Positions 46,380-54,734 of a DNA stretch of 64,000 nt are shown one piece after another. The notes under the pieces are model-generated. The model saw only the letters and a list, made by a program, of their open reading frames with translations. It had not been told where the DNA came from and ran no database searches. The position numbers were made by a program, and so were the translations under genes. Location: NCBI RefSeq assembly GCF_016901225.1, contig NZ_JAFEUL010000007.1, positions 124,001 to 188,000 on the forward strand, written 5' to 3'. Within the stretch, counting starts at the first letter, position 1; every line of letters begins with the position of its first letter. Origin of the DNA: Actibacterium sp. 188UL27-1. GTDB taxonomy: Bacteria > Pseudomonadota > Alphaproteobacteria > Rhodobacterales > Rhodobacteraceae.

Positions 46380-46850
46380 TTACCCGCCCTGCCCGTCAAG
46401 ACGCGGCCCGCCTGTATCGGTGACAAGGCCGATATCGTTGAACCCACCTTGATTGAGCGCCCCCATGATGGTGGCAACCCGGCCATAGGGCACGCTTTCA
46501 TCGGCGCGCAGGTAGACCTTGTTATCCGCGCGTTCCGCCGCGATGGCCCGCAGCTTGGGGATCAGATCGGCCTCATCCGTTTCAGTCGTCATGATGGCGA
46601 CGGTGCCTTCGGCGGTCACCGTTATTGTCAGCGGCTCTTCCTGTTCGGTTGGCAGAGCCTGGGCGGCTGTTTTGGGCAGTTCGACCGGCACACCAACCGT
46701 CAACAGCGGGGCCGCGACCATGAAGATGATCAATAAGACAAGCATGACGTCGACAAACGGCGTCACGTTGATTTCGGACATCGCGGCGGGGCGGGATTTG
46801 CGCCGCCCCCGCCGATTGCCGCCGGATTTCTGAACCACTCCGCCGCCCAT
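46380..46850 (-). CDS. tolR: Tol-Pal motor subunit TolR
   Basis: 156 residues. Single membrane helix following the conserved start SEINVTPFVDVMLVLLIIFM (the Asp in VDVML is the proton-channel residue), then the periplasmic ExbD/TolR domain (VGVPVELPKTAAQALPTEQ, KVYLRADESVPYGRVATIMG). It is three bases after tolQ. With TolQ it forms the ion-driven motor. Confidence 0.96.
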   Translation of the reverse strand: MGGGVVQKSGGNRRGRRKSRPAAMSEINVTPFVDVMLVLLIIFMVAAPLLTVGVPVELPKTAAQALPTEQEEPLTITVTAEGTVAIMTTETDEADLIPKLRAIAAERADNKVYLRADESVPYGRVATIMGALNQGGFNDIGLVTDTGGPRLDGQGG

Positions 46851-46853
46851 GGC

Positions 46854-47549
46854 TTAACTGTCCAACTGGCGCGACAGGATCGTCGCAAATTCATCAGCAA
46901 AGCTTTCATAGCCGCCGATGATCCGATCACTGTCGGCGCTGAGCTTGTTGTAAAAGACCACCGCGGGGATCGCCGCCAAAAGACCTAGCGCGGTGGCCAA
47001 CAACGCCTCTGCGATACCGGGGGCGACGACGGCCAGGTTGGTGTTCTGGGCAATGGCGATTTGCTCAAACGCGTGCTTGATGCCCCAGACTGTGCCAAAC
47101 AAACCCACGAACGGCGCGGTGGAGCCGACGGTTGCCAGGAAAGACAGCCCGCCATTAAGCGTTTCAGCCTGTTTGGCGATGGCCACATCCATCGACCGAT
47201 CGATCCGGGCCGTGGCACCCGCGATCAATCCGCCATCAGATTTGTGGCTGCGGCGCCATTCGGTCATGCCGGCGGCAAAGATCTTTTCGCTCTGACCGTT
47301 GGGATCTGCCCCGATCTTGTCAAACAATTCGTCCAAGGGCTCGCCCGACCAGAAGGCACCGTCGAACCGGTTCGCCTCCCGCCGGGCGGCGCGGAACATG
47401 ATGATTTTACCGATGATGATCGCCCAGGCCCAGAATGAGGCCACTGTCAGCATGATCATTACAACCTGGACCGTGAAGGTCGCGCGGATGAAAAGGGCCC
47501 ACAAGGAGAAGTCAATCTCCTGCGCCGCAGCGAGGGTAGAGGTTTCCAT
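46854..47549 (-). CDS. tolQ: Tol-Pal motor subunit TolQ
   Basis: 231 residues from the ATG at 47549 (METSTLAAAQ); the frame reaches an ATG at 47594 but without a ribosome site. Three membrane helices: VQVVMIMLTVASFWAWAII, FLATVGSTAPFVGLFGTVWG and GIAEALLATALGLLAAIPAV, the ExbB/TolQ/MotA core. Conserved residues of the channel (Thr and Gly-rich helices two and three) are present. First motor gene of the operon, 112 bases after ybgC. Confidence 0.96.
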   Translation of the reverse strand: METSTLAAAQEIDFSLWALFIRATFTVQVVMIMLTVASFWAWAIIIGKIIMFRAARREANRFDGAFWSGEPLDELFDKIGADPNGQSEKIFAAGMTEWRRSHKSDGGLIAGATARIDRSMDVAIAKQAETLNGGLSFLATVGSTAPFVGLFGTVWGIKHAFEQIAIAQNTNLAVVAPGIAEALLATALGLLAAIPAVVFYNKLSADSDRIIGGYESFADEFATILSRQLDS

Positions 47550-47661
47550 AGCCTGCTCGTTACCTAGTGTGCGGGTGTTCTTTGCACCCTTCATTTAGGG
47601 GCTTTTACCCTGTTTCGCAGCAGAATGCCAACACGAAGGCGTCATTCCCCAAAGGCAGGTA

Positions 47662-48057
47662 TTATGGTGTGAGCAATGCGCGGATCTCTGCCGGAAGGCG
47701 GGTGGGTTTTCCAGCAAGGGTCATGATAGCGATGTCGACCTTGGCGGTGAACAACGGCTGTTCGGCGCGCAGCACCCGCTGATCCATGGTAAAGCGCGCG
47801 CCTTTGACCTGAGACAGCTGCGTTTCAACCGTCAACACGTCATCAAGGCGTGCAGGCGCTAGATACTCAGCCTCCACCCGGCGGACCACAAAAACGATGC
47901 CGTGGTCGTCTTTCATGGCATTCTGGTCCATCCCGATGGCCCGCACCCAGTCCGATCGGCCCCGTTCGATGAATTTCAGATAATTGGCGTAATAGACGAT
48001 GCCACCCATATCGGTGTCTTCGTAGTAGACGCGCAAGGTGTGGGTGTAGGTGGCCAT
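47662..48057 (-). CDS. ybgC: Tol-Pal-associated acyl-CoA thioesterase YbgC
   Basis: 131 residues, hotdog-fold thioesterase. The catalytic Asp motif is VYYEDTDMGGIVYYANYLKF, followed by IERGRSDWVRAIGM, the family signature. It cleaves short-chain acyl-CoA or acyl-ACP and is always found ahead of tolQ in proteobacteria, though its link to Tol function is unclear. It begins 10 bases downstream of the phosphotransferase-like pseudogene, so its promoter may lie inside that relic. Confidence 0.95.
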   Translation of the reverse strand: MATYTHTLRVYYEDTDMGGIVYYANYLKFIERGRSDWVRAIGMDQNAMKDDHGIVFVVRRVEAEYLAPARLDDVLTVETQLSQVKGARFTMDQRVLRAEQPLFTAKVDIAIMTLAGKPTRLPAEIRALLTP

Positions 48058-48066
48058 GCGCGTACC

Positions 48067-48869
48067 CTAACCGCTGGCAAAGCGGGGTCCAGCGTGATCG
48101 GTAAGGACCTGTTCGATGGCCGGTATGTGGTGGCGGCGAGCGTGGGATTTGTGTCGATATAGTAATCAAGCGCGATGACAGCGGTCGAGAGCGCCCATCC
48201 CCTGCCCGGGTTCCAGGTATGATCATCGACCGTAAGGGCGGCGCGGAAGGTCGGGCGCGTAGCAGTCGACAGATACCACCAGCCGGTGAGCAAGTCACAA
48301 GCCGGGTCGCCCCCGCCCATCAATCCGAAATCCATGCTGCCATCAGAGGGCCACGGCGGGACAGAAGGTTGCCCCCATTCAGATCGCTACGGAGCCATAC
48401 CGGTGCGCCGGTCCAGGGCGGGGTCGACAAAGCGGCCTCCCACGCTCGCGTCAACGCCGCGCTGTTAAAGATACCACGCAACCCATGAATTGCTTTGCGG
48501 GCCAGATCATCGCGCTGGATCAACGGCACACCGCAATGGTGGTTCGCGGAGCCGCTCCGTGGCGCATCCGCGATATCTACCTTGTGCAAGGCGGTGATCA
48601 ACCGGCCCAAGATGGTGGCCGCCTGGCTGGGGTCGGCGATGACCTCCATCACCGCAGGTTCCCCGTCGAGGCAGCCAATCATATTTCTTTTCAACCAGAC
48701 GGGCCGACCCAAGTCGGCGCGGTACGCGCACAGACAACTCCGGTCCCAGCCAGTAGATCATAGTGTCCGTCCCGGCAGAGCATACCGGGGTTAACGGCAA
48801 TTGCGCGTCGCGCGGAAATTGATCGCAGATCAAATACTGATCGATATCAAAGCTGTCCGCATGCATCAT
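48067..48869 (-). pseudogene. decayed aminoglycoside-phosphotransferase-family gene
   Basis: Pieces of one APH-like protein lie in different frames. From 48869: SFDIDQYLICDQFPRD and GTDTMIYWLGPELSVRVPRR (N-lobe). From ~48665 to 48326: LDGEPAVMEVIADPSQAATI and VWLRSDLNGGNLLSRRGPLM (catalytic loop; D-L-N-x-G-N). From 48335: DFGLMGGGDPACDLLTGWWY and the helical tail to YYIDTNPTLAATTYR. Then in a third frame IEQVLTDHAGPRFASG and a TAG at 48067. At least three frameshifts separate them. Between the YDWLP end of the first block and LDGEPA about 35-40 residues of the usual inter-lobe segment are missing, implying a deletion. Not functional as written unless the sequence contains errors. Confidence 0.85.
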
Positions 48870-48995
48870 ATGCCCCTGAGACGGCGGCGAGATGTCAGGT
48901 TTGACAGCAGTGATCGGCTATAGGTCGAACATCTGTCGTCAGATCCCGCTGTGAAGGGTAGAACGACCTAAGAACACGCAAGACAGGGACAGTTC

Positions 48996-49637
48996 ATGAC
49001 CGATATAGCACTTTATCTGCCGGGCATCCTTTTGGCCTATAGCGCCTTTATGCTCGGGATCTCAAGCCCGGGCCCCAACGTGCTGGCCGTGATGGGCACG
49101 TCGATGGCCATGGGTCGGAAATCCGGTATCGCGCTGGCATTGGGGGTGGCTGTGGGATCCTTCACCTGGGCGGTCCTGACGGCGGCCGGACTGTCCGCGT
49201 TGCTGGCCAGTTACGCAGTGGCGCTGACGGCCATCAAGATCGCCGGGGGCCTGTATCTGCTGTGGTTGGCATACAAGGCCTTTCGGGCGGCAGCATCGGC
49301 CCATGGTATTGAGGCAACGACGCTGGCCGGTGGTGCGCGCTCTTCCTTCGGCTACGCGCTGCGGGGTTACACAATCCAAATGACCAATCCCAAGGCCGCC
49401 TTATCCTGGATCGCCATCATCTCCCTGGGGCTGCAACCGGACGCCCCGCTTTGGGTGGCCGTGACCATCGTGTTGGGCACCTTCGCTTTATCGATCCTGT
49501 TCCACGTTCTTTATGCGGTCGCGTTCTCGACCCCGATCATGGTGCGGATCTATGGCGGGGCTCGACGCTATATCCAGATCACCCTGGGCGCATTCTTTGC
49601 CTTTGCCGGTTTTAAACTACTCACCAGCCGCGCCTGA
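48996..49637 (+). CDS. LysE/RhtB-family amino-acid exporter (second copy)
   Basis: 213 residues, about six membrane helices. Signature SSPGPNVLAVMGTSMAMGRK replaces the more usual xPGPx, followed by GIALALGVAVGSFTWAVLTA, KIAGGLYLLWLAYKAFRAA and the late TNPKAALSWIAIISLGLQP. AGGGAC precedes the ATG. It is a distant paralogue of the exporter at 7050-7676, with different loop sequences. Followed by the RidA gene 6 bases later, so the two are probably co-expressed. Confidence 0.9.
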   Translation: MTDIALYLPGILLAYSAFMLGISSPGPNVLAVMGTSMAMGRKSGIALALGVAVGSFTWAVLTAAGLSALLASYAVALTAIKIAGGLYLLWLAYKAFRAAASAHGIEATTLAGGARSSFGYALRGYTIQMTNPKAALSWIAIISLGLQPDAPLWVAVTIVLGTFALSILFHVLYAVAFSTPIMVRIYGGARRYIQITLGAFFAFAGFKLLTSRA

Positions 49638-49643
49638 CTTCAA

Positions 49644-50063
49644 ATGGTAACCGGCTTCGCCTCTCCCGATGTCTGGCAATCCCAAGGCCGCGGGCTTCAA
49701 ATGGGTGTCGTGCAGCCTGCGGGGCAGATGGTCCATCTGACGGGTCAGGTCGCGTGGGATGCACAGGAGCGCATTGTTGGCACCGGTGATATCGCTGCGC
49801 AGACGCAGCGGTGTTTCGCAAATATCGAGGCGCTGTTGCAGCAGGTCGGAGGTCAGTTAGCCGATATCGTGTCGTTGACCACCTATTTCACCGACCGCGA
49901 TCAGCTCCCCATCATCCAGGCCATCCGGCTGCGCATGTTTGGGCAAACTCAGGGCCCCGCCTCCACCTCCGTCATGGTAGCGGGGCTGGGGCATCTCGAT
50001 TTTCTGGTGGAACTGACGCCCGTTGCGGTCATCCCCGACACACGCTTTCGCATGCCGGGGTAA
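49644..50063 (+). CDS. RidA-family enamine/imine deaminase
   Basis: 139 residues of the Rid (YjgF/YER057c/UK114) family: VHLTGQVAWDAQERIVGTGD, QTQRCFANIEALLQQVGGQL, IVSLTTYFTDRDQLPIIQAI and GPASTSVMVAGLGHLDFLVE. The catalytic Arg of RidA in the consensus RxA is not obvious (position reads MVAGL), so this may be a subgroup (Rid2-7) with a different activity. It follows the exporter gene closely, and is convergent with the RNA helicase gene (four-base gap). Confidence 0.85.
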   Translation: MVTGFASPDVWQSQGRGLQMGVVQPAGQMVHLTGQVAWDAQERIVGTGDIAAQTQRCFANIEALLQQVGGQLADIVSLTTYFTDRDQLPIIQAIRLRMFGQTQGPASTSVMVAGLGHLDFLVELTPVAVIPDTRFRMPG

Positions 50064-50067
50064 CGGA

Positions 50068-51279
50068 TCAGGCGGCTTTGCGGCCCCGGTTGCGGTTGGC
50101 GGGACGGCGGCGGCGTTGTTGGGGACGCGGCTTGCGGTCGGGCTTGGCGCTTTCCCACGGGGTGCCGCTGGCGACGGGGATCGCCGCCTTCATCAGTTTT
50201 TCTATGGATTTCAACTCGCCCATCTCGGCCTCCGCGCAAAACGCGATGGCCGTGCCCGAGGCACCGGCCCGTGCCGTACGGCCGATGCGGTGGACATAGT
50301 TCTCGGCCACATTCGGCAGGTCGTAGTTGTAAACATATTCGACACCCGTGATGTCGATGCCGCGGGCGGCCACATCCGTGGCGACCAGCACCCGGATCTT
50401 CCCTTCGCGCAGGGCTTTGATCGCGCGGTCACGCTGGCCCTGGCTTTTGTTTCCGTGGATCGAGCCTGCGGCGAAACCGGCGCGGTCGAGGTTTTTCATA
50501 AGCCGCTCCGCCCCATGTTTGGTACGCGAAAAGACCAGCGCCAAGGCATCGCGGTGGACGTCCAGTTTGTCGATCAACAACGCGGTCTTGTCGCCTTGGG
50601 CCACGAAATGCACCTCTTGTGTGACCTTGTCGGCCACCTTGCCGGACCGCGCTACCTCAACCCGCACGGGATCGGTCAGGTAGCTTTCGGACAGCTCGGC
50701 CATCTGCTTGGGCATTGTCGCGGAAAAAAGCATTGTCTGACGCTCAGGCGACAGCACTTTGGCGATGCGGCGCAGGGCGTGGATAAAGCCGAGATCCAGC
50801 ATCTGGTCAGCCTCGTCCAATACCAGAAAGCGGGTCTGGCTCAGATCAACAGCCTTGCGGTCCAACAGATCGATCAGGCGGCCAGGTGTGGCGACCAGCA
50901 GATCCGTGCCGCGGGCCAGCCGGTTGATCTGCGCATTGATGGACATGCCGCCTACGACCAGACCGACCTTCAGATGGCTGCCTTTGGTAAAGCTGGCCAG
51001 GTTGTCGGTGATCTGTTTGGCCAGTTCCCGCGTGGGGGCCAGCACAAGGGCACGCACGGTGCGCGCGGGCGGCTTGGTGCCCACTTTCAGCAGCGCGTCC
51101 AGCAACGGCAAACCAAAGGCGGCTGTTTTGCCGGTGCCGGTTTGAGCCAGCCCCATAACATCGCGGCCGTTCATGGCATGGGGAATGGCCTGCGCCTGGA
51201 TCGAGGTCGGTTCGGTCAGGCCAAGTTCGGTCAGTTTTGCAGTCAGTCGGGGCGCAAGGCCCAGCATATCGAAATCCAT
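50068..51279 (-). CDS. DEAD-box ATP-dependent RNA helicase
   Basis: 403 residues. Q-motif GLAPRLTAKLTELGLTEPTS, Walker A LAQTGTGKTAAFGLPLL, VLDEADQMLDLGF (DEAD), MLFSATMPKQM (SAT), IRVLVATDVAARGIDITGVE and NYVHRIGRTARAGASG. The short C-terminal tail is Arg/Lys-rich (RKPRPQQRRRRPANRNRGR). It resembles RhlE-type helicases used in cold shock and RNA turnover. The ATG at 51279 has AAAGGA 10 bases upstream; the frame reaches an ATG at 51378 in the leader. The leader contains a terminator-like hairpin. Confidence 0.93.
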   Translation of the reverse strand: MDFDMLGLAPRLTAKLTELGLTEPTSIQAQAIPHAMNGRDVMGLAQTGTGKTAAFGLPLLDALLKVGTKPPARTVRALVLAPTRELAKQITDNLASFTKGSHLKVGLVVGGMSINAQINRLARGTDLLVATPGRLIDLLDRKAVDLSQTRFLVLDEADQMLDLGFIHALRRIAKVLSPERQTMLFSATMPKQMAELSESYLTDPVRVEVARSGKVADKVTQEVHFVAQGDKTALLIDKLDVHRDALALVFSRTKHGAERLMKNLDRAGFAAGSIHGNKSQGQRDRAIKALREGKIRVLVATDVAARGIDITGVEYVYNYDLPNVAENYVHRIGRTARAGASGTAIAFCAEAEMGELKSIEKLMKAAIPVASGTPWESAKPDRKPRPQQRRRRPANRNRGRKAA

Positions 51280-51697
51280 CAGGATAATCCTTTCGGGCGG
51301 GCCGTCCTGCGACCCGGAAAACATAAAAAGCGGGCCCGGTTGCCGGGTCCGCGAGACGTCAGGGTTGCGCTGCGACAAAAGCCGGGACCGAATTGTCCGA
51401 GGCCCGCCAACGCGGTGGCCCCCCTGCGTGATGTGGGAACGGTGGTAACTGCGCTAGTTGGCCCGGGTTGTTAGGGCCGATCTGCTCACGCGGCAGAAGA
51501 CGAGCGCTTGAGCCTGACATCGTGGCTTTGCCCCATAAAGTCAAGCGTTCTGACCAATCCATTTGATGAAGATTTGCACGTTAACCCGTCCAACCGAGGC
51601 AATTGTGATGATTCAAATAGCCGATAGCGCTTTTTGCCTGGGCCGGAGTCATGCAAGATTGCCCCAAGGTCAGGACAGGCCACCAGAAGGGACCGAT
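51280..51697. promoter_or_regulatory. divergent region between the RNA helicase and the Rieske operon
   Basis: 418 bases with no gene on either strand. The left part is the long leader of the helicase gene and includes the hairpin at 51330-51352. The right part (51500-51697) must contain the promoter of the six-gene redox operon; an AT-richer stretch at ~51560-51640 is the likeliest place, but no clear -35/-10 pair is visible. The last 10 bases carry the AAGGGA ribosome site of the Rieske-glutamate-synthase-like gene. Confidence 0.45.
51330..51352 (-). terminator. terminator-like hairpin in the helicase leader (attenuator candidate)
   Basis: On the leftward strand: GCGGACCCGG, loop CAA, CCGGGCCCGC, then TTTTTATG (one G-T pair in the stem). 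It lies 50 bases upstream of the helicase ATG, inside its own leader. A strong terminator at this place would reduce expression unless antitermination or melting (for example at low temperature) occurs, a pattern known for cold-shock RNA genes. Confidence 0.55.
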
Positions 51698-53308
51698 ATG
51701 AACAAGACAGCTATCGCCAAGCGTAGCCATCTGAAAGACCGCACACCCGAATACGCTTTGGTCGGCGAAGTCGATTTAGTTGTTGTCGCCTTTGATCATG
51801 AGATTTCGGTCTTTTACGGGCGCTGCCTGCATCGGGGCGCACTGATGGCCGATGGGTTCGTGCGGGGCGATAACTTGATTTGCGGTGTTCATGACTGGGA
51901 CTACCGGCTAGATAGCGGCGTCTCCGAATATGCCAATGACGAAGCATTGCCCAAATTTGCCAGTTGGGTCGATGGCGATGACGTTCTGGTGGATGCCGAT
52001 GAGATTGCCGCCTGGGCGTTGAAAAACCCCCAACCCTATAGCCGCGACGCTTATCTGGGCCTCTATGCCGATCCGTCCCATGGCGAAAAGGAAGAGACCT
52101 ATACCGGCCTGATCCAGCAATATGCCCGCGACGGTCTGTCAAAGACGGGCCATCACGGGGTGGTCGATGCGATGGGCATCCCGCGTGTGGAATTGCCGGA
52201 CTGGGATGATATCCAATTGCTGACCGCGCAGTTGCACAAGGTTCCCTTGCTGGAGGATGACGCTGTCGGCACCGACGTCGTGATCGGCCCCAATGCGCAA
52301 AAGCCACTGCATCTGAGGATCCCGCTTTTCGTCTCGGACATGTCCTTTGGTGCGTTGTCAGAGCCCGCCAAGATCGCCTTGGCACGCGGGGCGGAACTCG
52401 CAGGCACCGGTATCTGCTCTGGCGAAGGCGGTATGCTGCCAGAGGAGCAGGAAGCCAATAGCCGCTACTTCTATGAGTTGGCCTCGGCCCGGTTCGGGTT
52501 CGACTGGGACAAGCTAGCCAAGGCGCAGGCCTTTCACTTCAAGGGCGGCCAAGGGGCCAAGACCGGCACGGGCGGCCACCTGCCCGGTCACAAGGTTGAT
52601 GGCAAGATTGCCGAAGTGCGCGGGCTTAAGCCTGGGCAGGACGCAATCTCTCCACCTCGCTTTCCCGACTGGACCGAGCCGCGCCAGATTAAAGATTTCG
52701 CCGATGAGGTGCGCGACCGGACAGGCGGCATCCCCATTGGCTACAAGCTGTCTGCCCAGCATGTCGAAAAGGATATCGATGCGGCGCTGGAGGTCGGGGT
52801 CGACTACATCATCCTGGATGGCCGTGGGGGTGGCACCGGGGCAGCACCGATCATCTTCCGCGACAACATCTCGGTCCCGACGATCCCCGCGCTGGCACGC
52901 GCCCGGCGGCATCTGGACCGATTGGAGCGCCGCGATGTCAGCCTTGTCATCACCGGTGGCCTGCGAAAACCGGCTGATTTCATCAAGGCGCTGGCCCTTG
53001 GGGCGGACGCGGTCGCGCTGTCCAATGCCGCGATGCAAGCCATCGGCTGTATCGCCATGCGCGCCTGTCACACCAACAACTGCCCCGTGGGCATCGCCAG
53101 CCAGAAACCGCACTTGGTCAACCGGTTGGTGGTTGAGAAATCAGCGCGGCAGTTGACCAACTTCTTTGAGGCCAGCGTTGAACTGATGCAGGTCATGGCC
53201 CGCGCCTGTGGCCACGATCACCTGTCGAAGTTTAACCACGCGGATCTGACCACCTGGAAAAAGGATATGGCTGATATCTCGGGCGTCAGGTTCGGGGGTA
53301 TAGCGTGA
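51698..53308 (+). CDS. Rieske domain fused to a glutamate-synthase-like FMN/[3Fe-4S] domain
   Basis: 536 residues. Residues 1-~110 are a Rieske domain: CLH (Cys43, His45) and CGVH (Cys62, His65) ligate a [2Fe-2S] cluster. Residues ~165-536 are a glutamate-synthase large-subunit FMN barrel: PLFVSDMSFGALSEPAKIAL, GICSGEGGMLPEEQ, FKGGQGAKTGTGGHLPGHK, ILDGRGGGTGAAPIIFRDN and the three-cysteine cluster motif at Cys451, Cys457 and Cys462 (C-x5-C-x4-C). The amidotransferase (N-terminal Cys) domain and the beta subunit are both missing, so it cannot make glutamate from glutamine alone; substrate unknown. The ATG at 51698 follows AAGGGA, and its stop overlaps the next gene. Confidence 0.92.
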   Translation: MNKTAIAKRSHLKDRTPEYALVGEVDLVVVAFDHEISVFYGRCLHRGALMADGFVRGDNLICGVHDWDYRLDSGVSEYANDEALPKFASWVDGDDVLVDADEIAAWALKNPQPYSRDAYLGLYADPSHGEKEETYTGLIQQYARDGLSKTGHHGVVDAMGIPRVELPDWDDIQLLTAQLHKVPLLEDDAVGTDVVIGPNAQKPLHLRIPLFVSDMSFGALSEPAKIALARGAELAGTGICSGEGGMLPEEQEANSRYFYELASARFGFDWDKLAKAQAFHFKGGQGAKTGTGGHLPGHKVDGKIAEVRGLKPGQDAISPPRFPDWTEPRQIKDFADEVRDRTGGIPIGYKLSAQHVEKDIDAALEVGVDYIILDGRGGGTGAAPIIFRDNISVPTIPALARARRHLDRLERRDVSLVITGGLRKPADFIKALALGADAVALSNAAMQAIGCIAMRACHTNNCPVGIASQKPHLVNRLVVEKSARQLTNFFEASVELMQVMARACGHDHLSKFNHADLTTWKKDMADISGVRFGGIA

Positions 53309-53682
53309 GCGGGGCCGAAACCATCCTGCTCCTCGTCCGTTGGTGGTTGATCATTGGCGCCATGATCTCGGTCGCGTTTCTGTTCATTGGCATCGACCGG
53401 ATCGATGAAGATGCTCGGGGGGCCTACATCTTTCGCCCGCTCTTGGTTCCCGCCATCTTGCTGATCTGGCCGCTGGTCCTGTGGCGGTGGTACGTACTGG
53501 AGGCGGGACGAGAGATCTGGTCAAAACACTATCGCCCACCGCGCGCCAGCCACCTGGTCGCCGCGATCCTGATGGCTGCGGGCATCGGAACAGCGCTGTT
53601 CCTGGGCCTCAGCAATCGCCAGACTTGGCCCGCCGATATCGCACCCGAACGCCTTTCCGCACCAGGGGAGGCAAACGAATGA
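53305..53682 (+). CDS. small membrane protein of the Rieske operon
   Basis: 125 residues from a GTG at 53305 that overlaps the preceding stop (GTGA). Three membrane helices: ILLLVRWWLIIGAMISVAFL, FRPLLVPAILLIWPLVLWRW and LVAAILMAAGIGTALFLGL. No known family or cofactor motif; the Arg/Trp-rich segments could sit at the membrane interface. The stop overlaps the next ATG by four bases. Its place in the operon between a soluble Rieske enzyme and a membrane Rieske protein suggests a subunit of a membrane complex. Confidence 0.8.
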   Translation: MSGAETILLLVRWWLIIGAMISVAFLFIGIDRIDEDARGAYIFRPLLVPAILLIWPLVLWRWYVLEAGREIWSKHYRPPRASHLVAAILMAAGIGTALFLGLSNRQTWPADIAPERLSAPGEANE

Positions 53683-54734
53683 GTGTCAAATACGTCCCCG
53701 TCCAATGGAACCGCAACAAGTGGATCTACGACGCTGTCATGCTGGCCGGGGTCGCCCTATTCCTCTGGATCTTCGTCGAACTGGCCCCGGGTCTGCTGAG
53801 CCATGAACGCCCCATCAACGCGCCCATTCATAACGGCCGCGCCTTTGGGGCCTGCGCCTTTGTGATGTTGACGGTGATCTTGTGCATCGGGCCCTTGGCA
53901 CGGTTGGACCAGCGTTTTCTGCCGCTGCTTTATAATCGCCGTCATTTCGGGGTGATGACCGTCTTTGTGGCAATCACCCATGCCAGTTTCATCATCGACT
54001 GGTATTTCAACTTCTCGCCCACCAACAAATACGTGGCCGTCCTGTCTGCGAACACTGATTTCGGCCAGGCGCTGGGATTTCCGTTTGAGATCTTTGGGGT
54101 CTTTGCCTTGATCGTCCTGATGATCCTGTCGGCGACCAGCCATGACTTTTGGATGAAATTCCTGACCCCGCCGGTGTGGAAGCGCCTGCACTACCTGATC
54201 TACCCCGCCTATGCCGCCGTGGTGGCCCATGTCGCGCTGGGGGTGTTGCTGGACGCGCAGAACGTGACCTTCCTTTGGATCGTATTGATCGGATCGCTGG
54301 CTGTCGCCACCCTGCACCTGCTGGCCGCGTTTTCCGAGACACGCGGCAGCGATACCCGGGCCGAAGGTACCGATTGGGTCCGCATCTGCGACGCGCATGA
54401 CATCACCGAAGGCTTTGCCAAGATCGCGCGGCTGCCAGGCGGCGACCGGGTGGCGGTATTCCGGCAAGACGGGCTGCTATCGGCTATCTCCAATGCCTGC
54501 GCCCACCAGAACGGACCCTTGGGTGAGGGCAAGGTGATCGACTGTCTGGTCACCTGCCCCTGGCACGGCTTTCAATATGACGTGCGCAACGGCCGCTCAC
54601 CCGCGCCGTTCACCGAAAAGATCCCAACCTATGACATCCGGCTCCACGGCAGCAGCGTCATGGTAAACCCGGTCGCCAACCCGCCGGGTACGCCCGTCGA
54701 CCCGGTCCCCGTCCCGCAGGAGGTGTTGGCATGA
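53679..54734 (+). CDS. ferric-reductase-like membrane domain fused to a Rieske domain
   Basis: 351 residues. Residues ~1-225 have about six membrane helices. In them are histidines in the spacing of heme-b-binding helices of ferric-reductase-type proteins (RRHFGVMTVFVAITHASFII, WKRLHYLIYPAYAAVVAHVA). Residues ~228-330 are a Rieske domain: CAH (Cys274, His276) and CPWH (Cys293, His296). No NAD- or flavin-binding domain follows, unlike NADPH oxidases and YedZ partners. The start ATG overlaps the previous stop (ATGA) with GGGGAGG upstream. Together this is a membrane heme protein with a soluble 2Fe-2S head, suited to pass electrons between quinol or heme and other Rieske proteins. Confidence 0.88.
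   Translation: MSVKYVPVQWNRNKWIYDAVMLAGVALFLWIFVELAPGLLSHERPINAPIHNGRAFGACAFVMLTVILCIGPLARLDQRFLPLLYNRRHFGVMTVFVAITHASFIIDWYFNFSPTNKYVAVLSANTDFGQALGFPFEIFGVFALIVLMILSATSHDFWMKFLTPPVWKRLHYLIYPAYAAVVAHVALGVLLDAQNVTFLWIVLIGSLAVATLHLLAAFSETRGSDTRAEGTDWVRICDAHDITEGFAKIARLPGGDRVAVFRQDGLLSAISNACAHQNGPLGEGKVIDCLVTCPWHGFQYDVRNGRSPAPFTEKIPTYDIRLHGSSVMVNPVANPPGTPVDPVPVPQEVLA

Noticed and set aside
48996-50063. LysE exporter plus RidA protein as a novel detoxification system
   Set aside because: Both families are common and often near each other; the pair alone is not remarkable.
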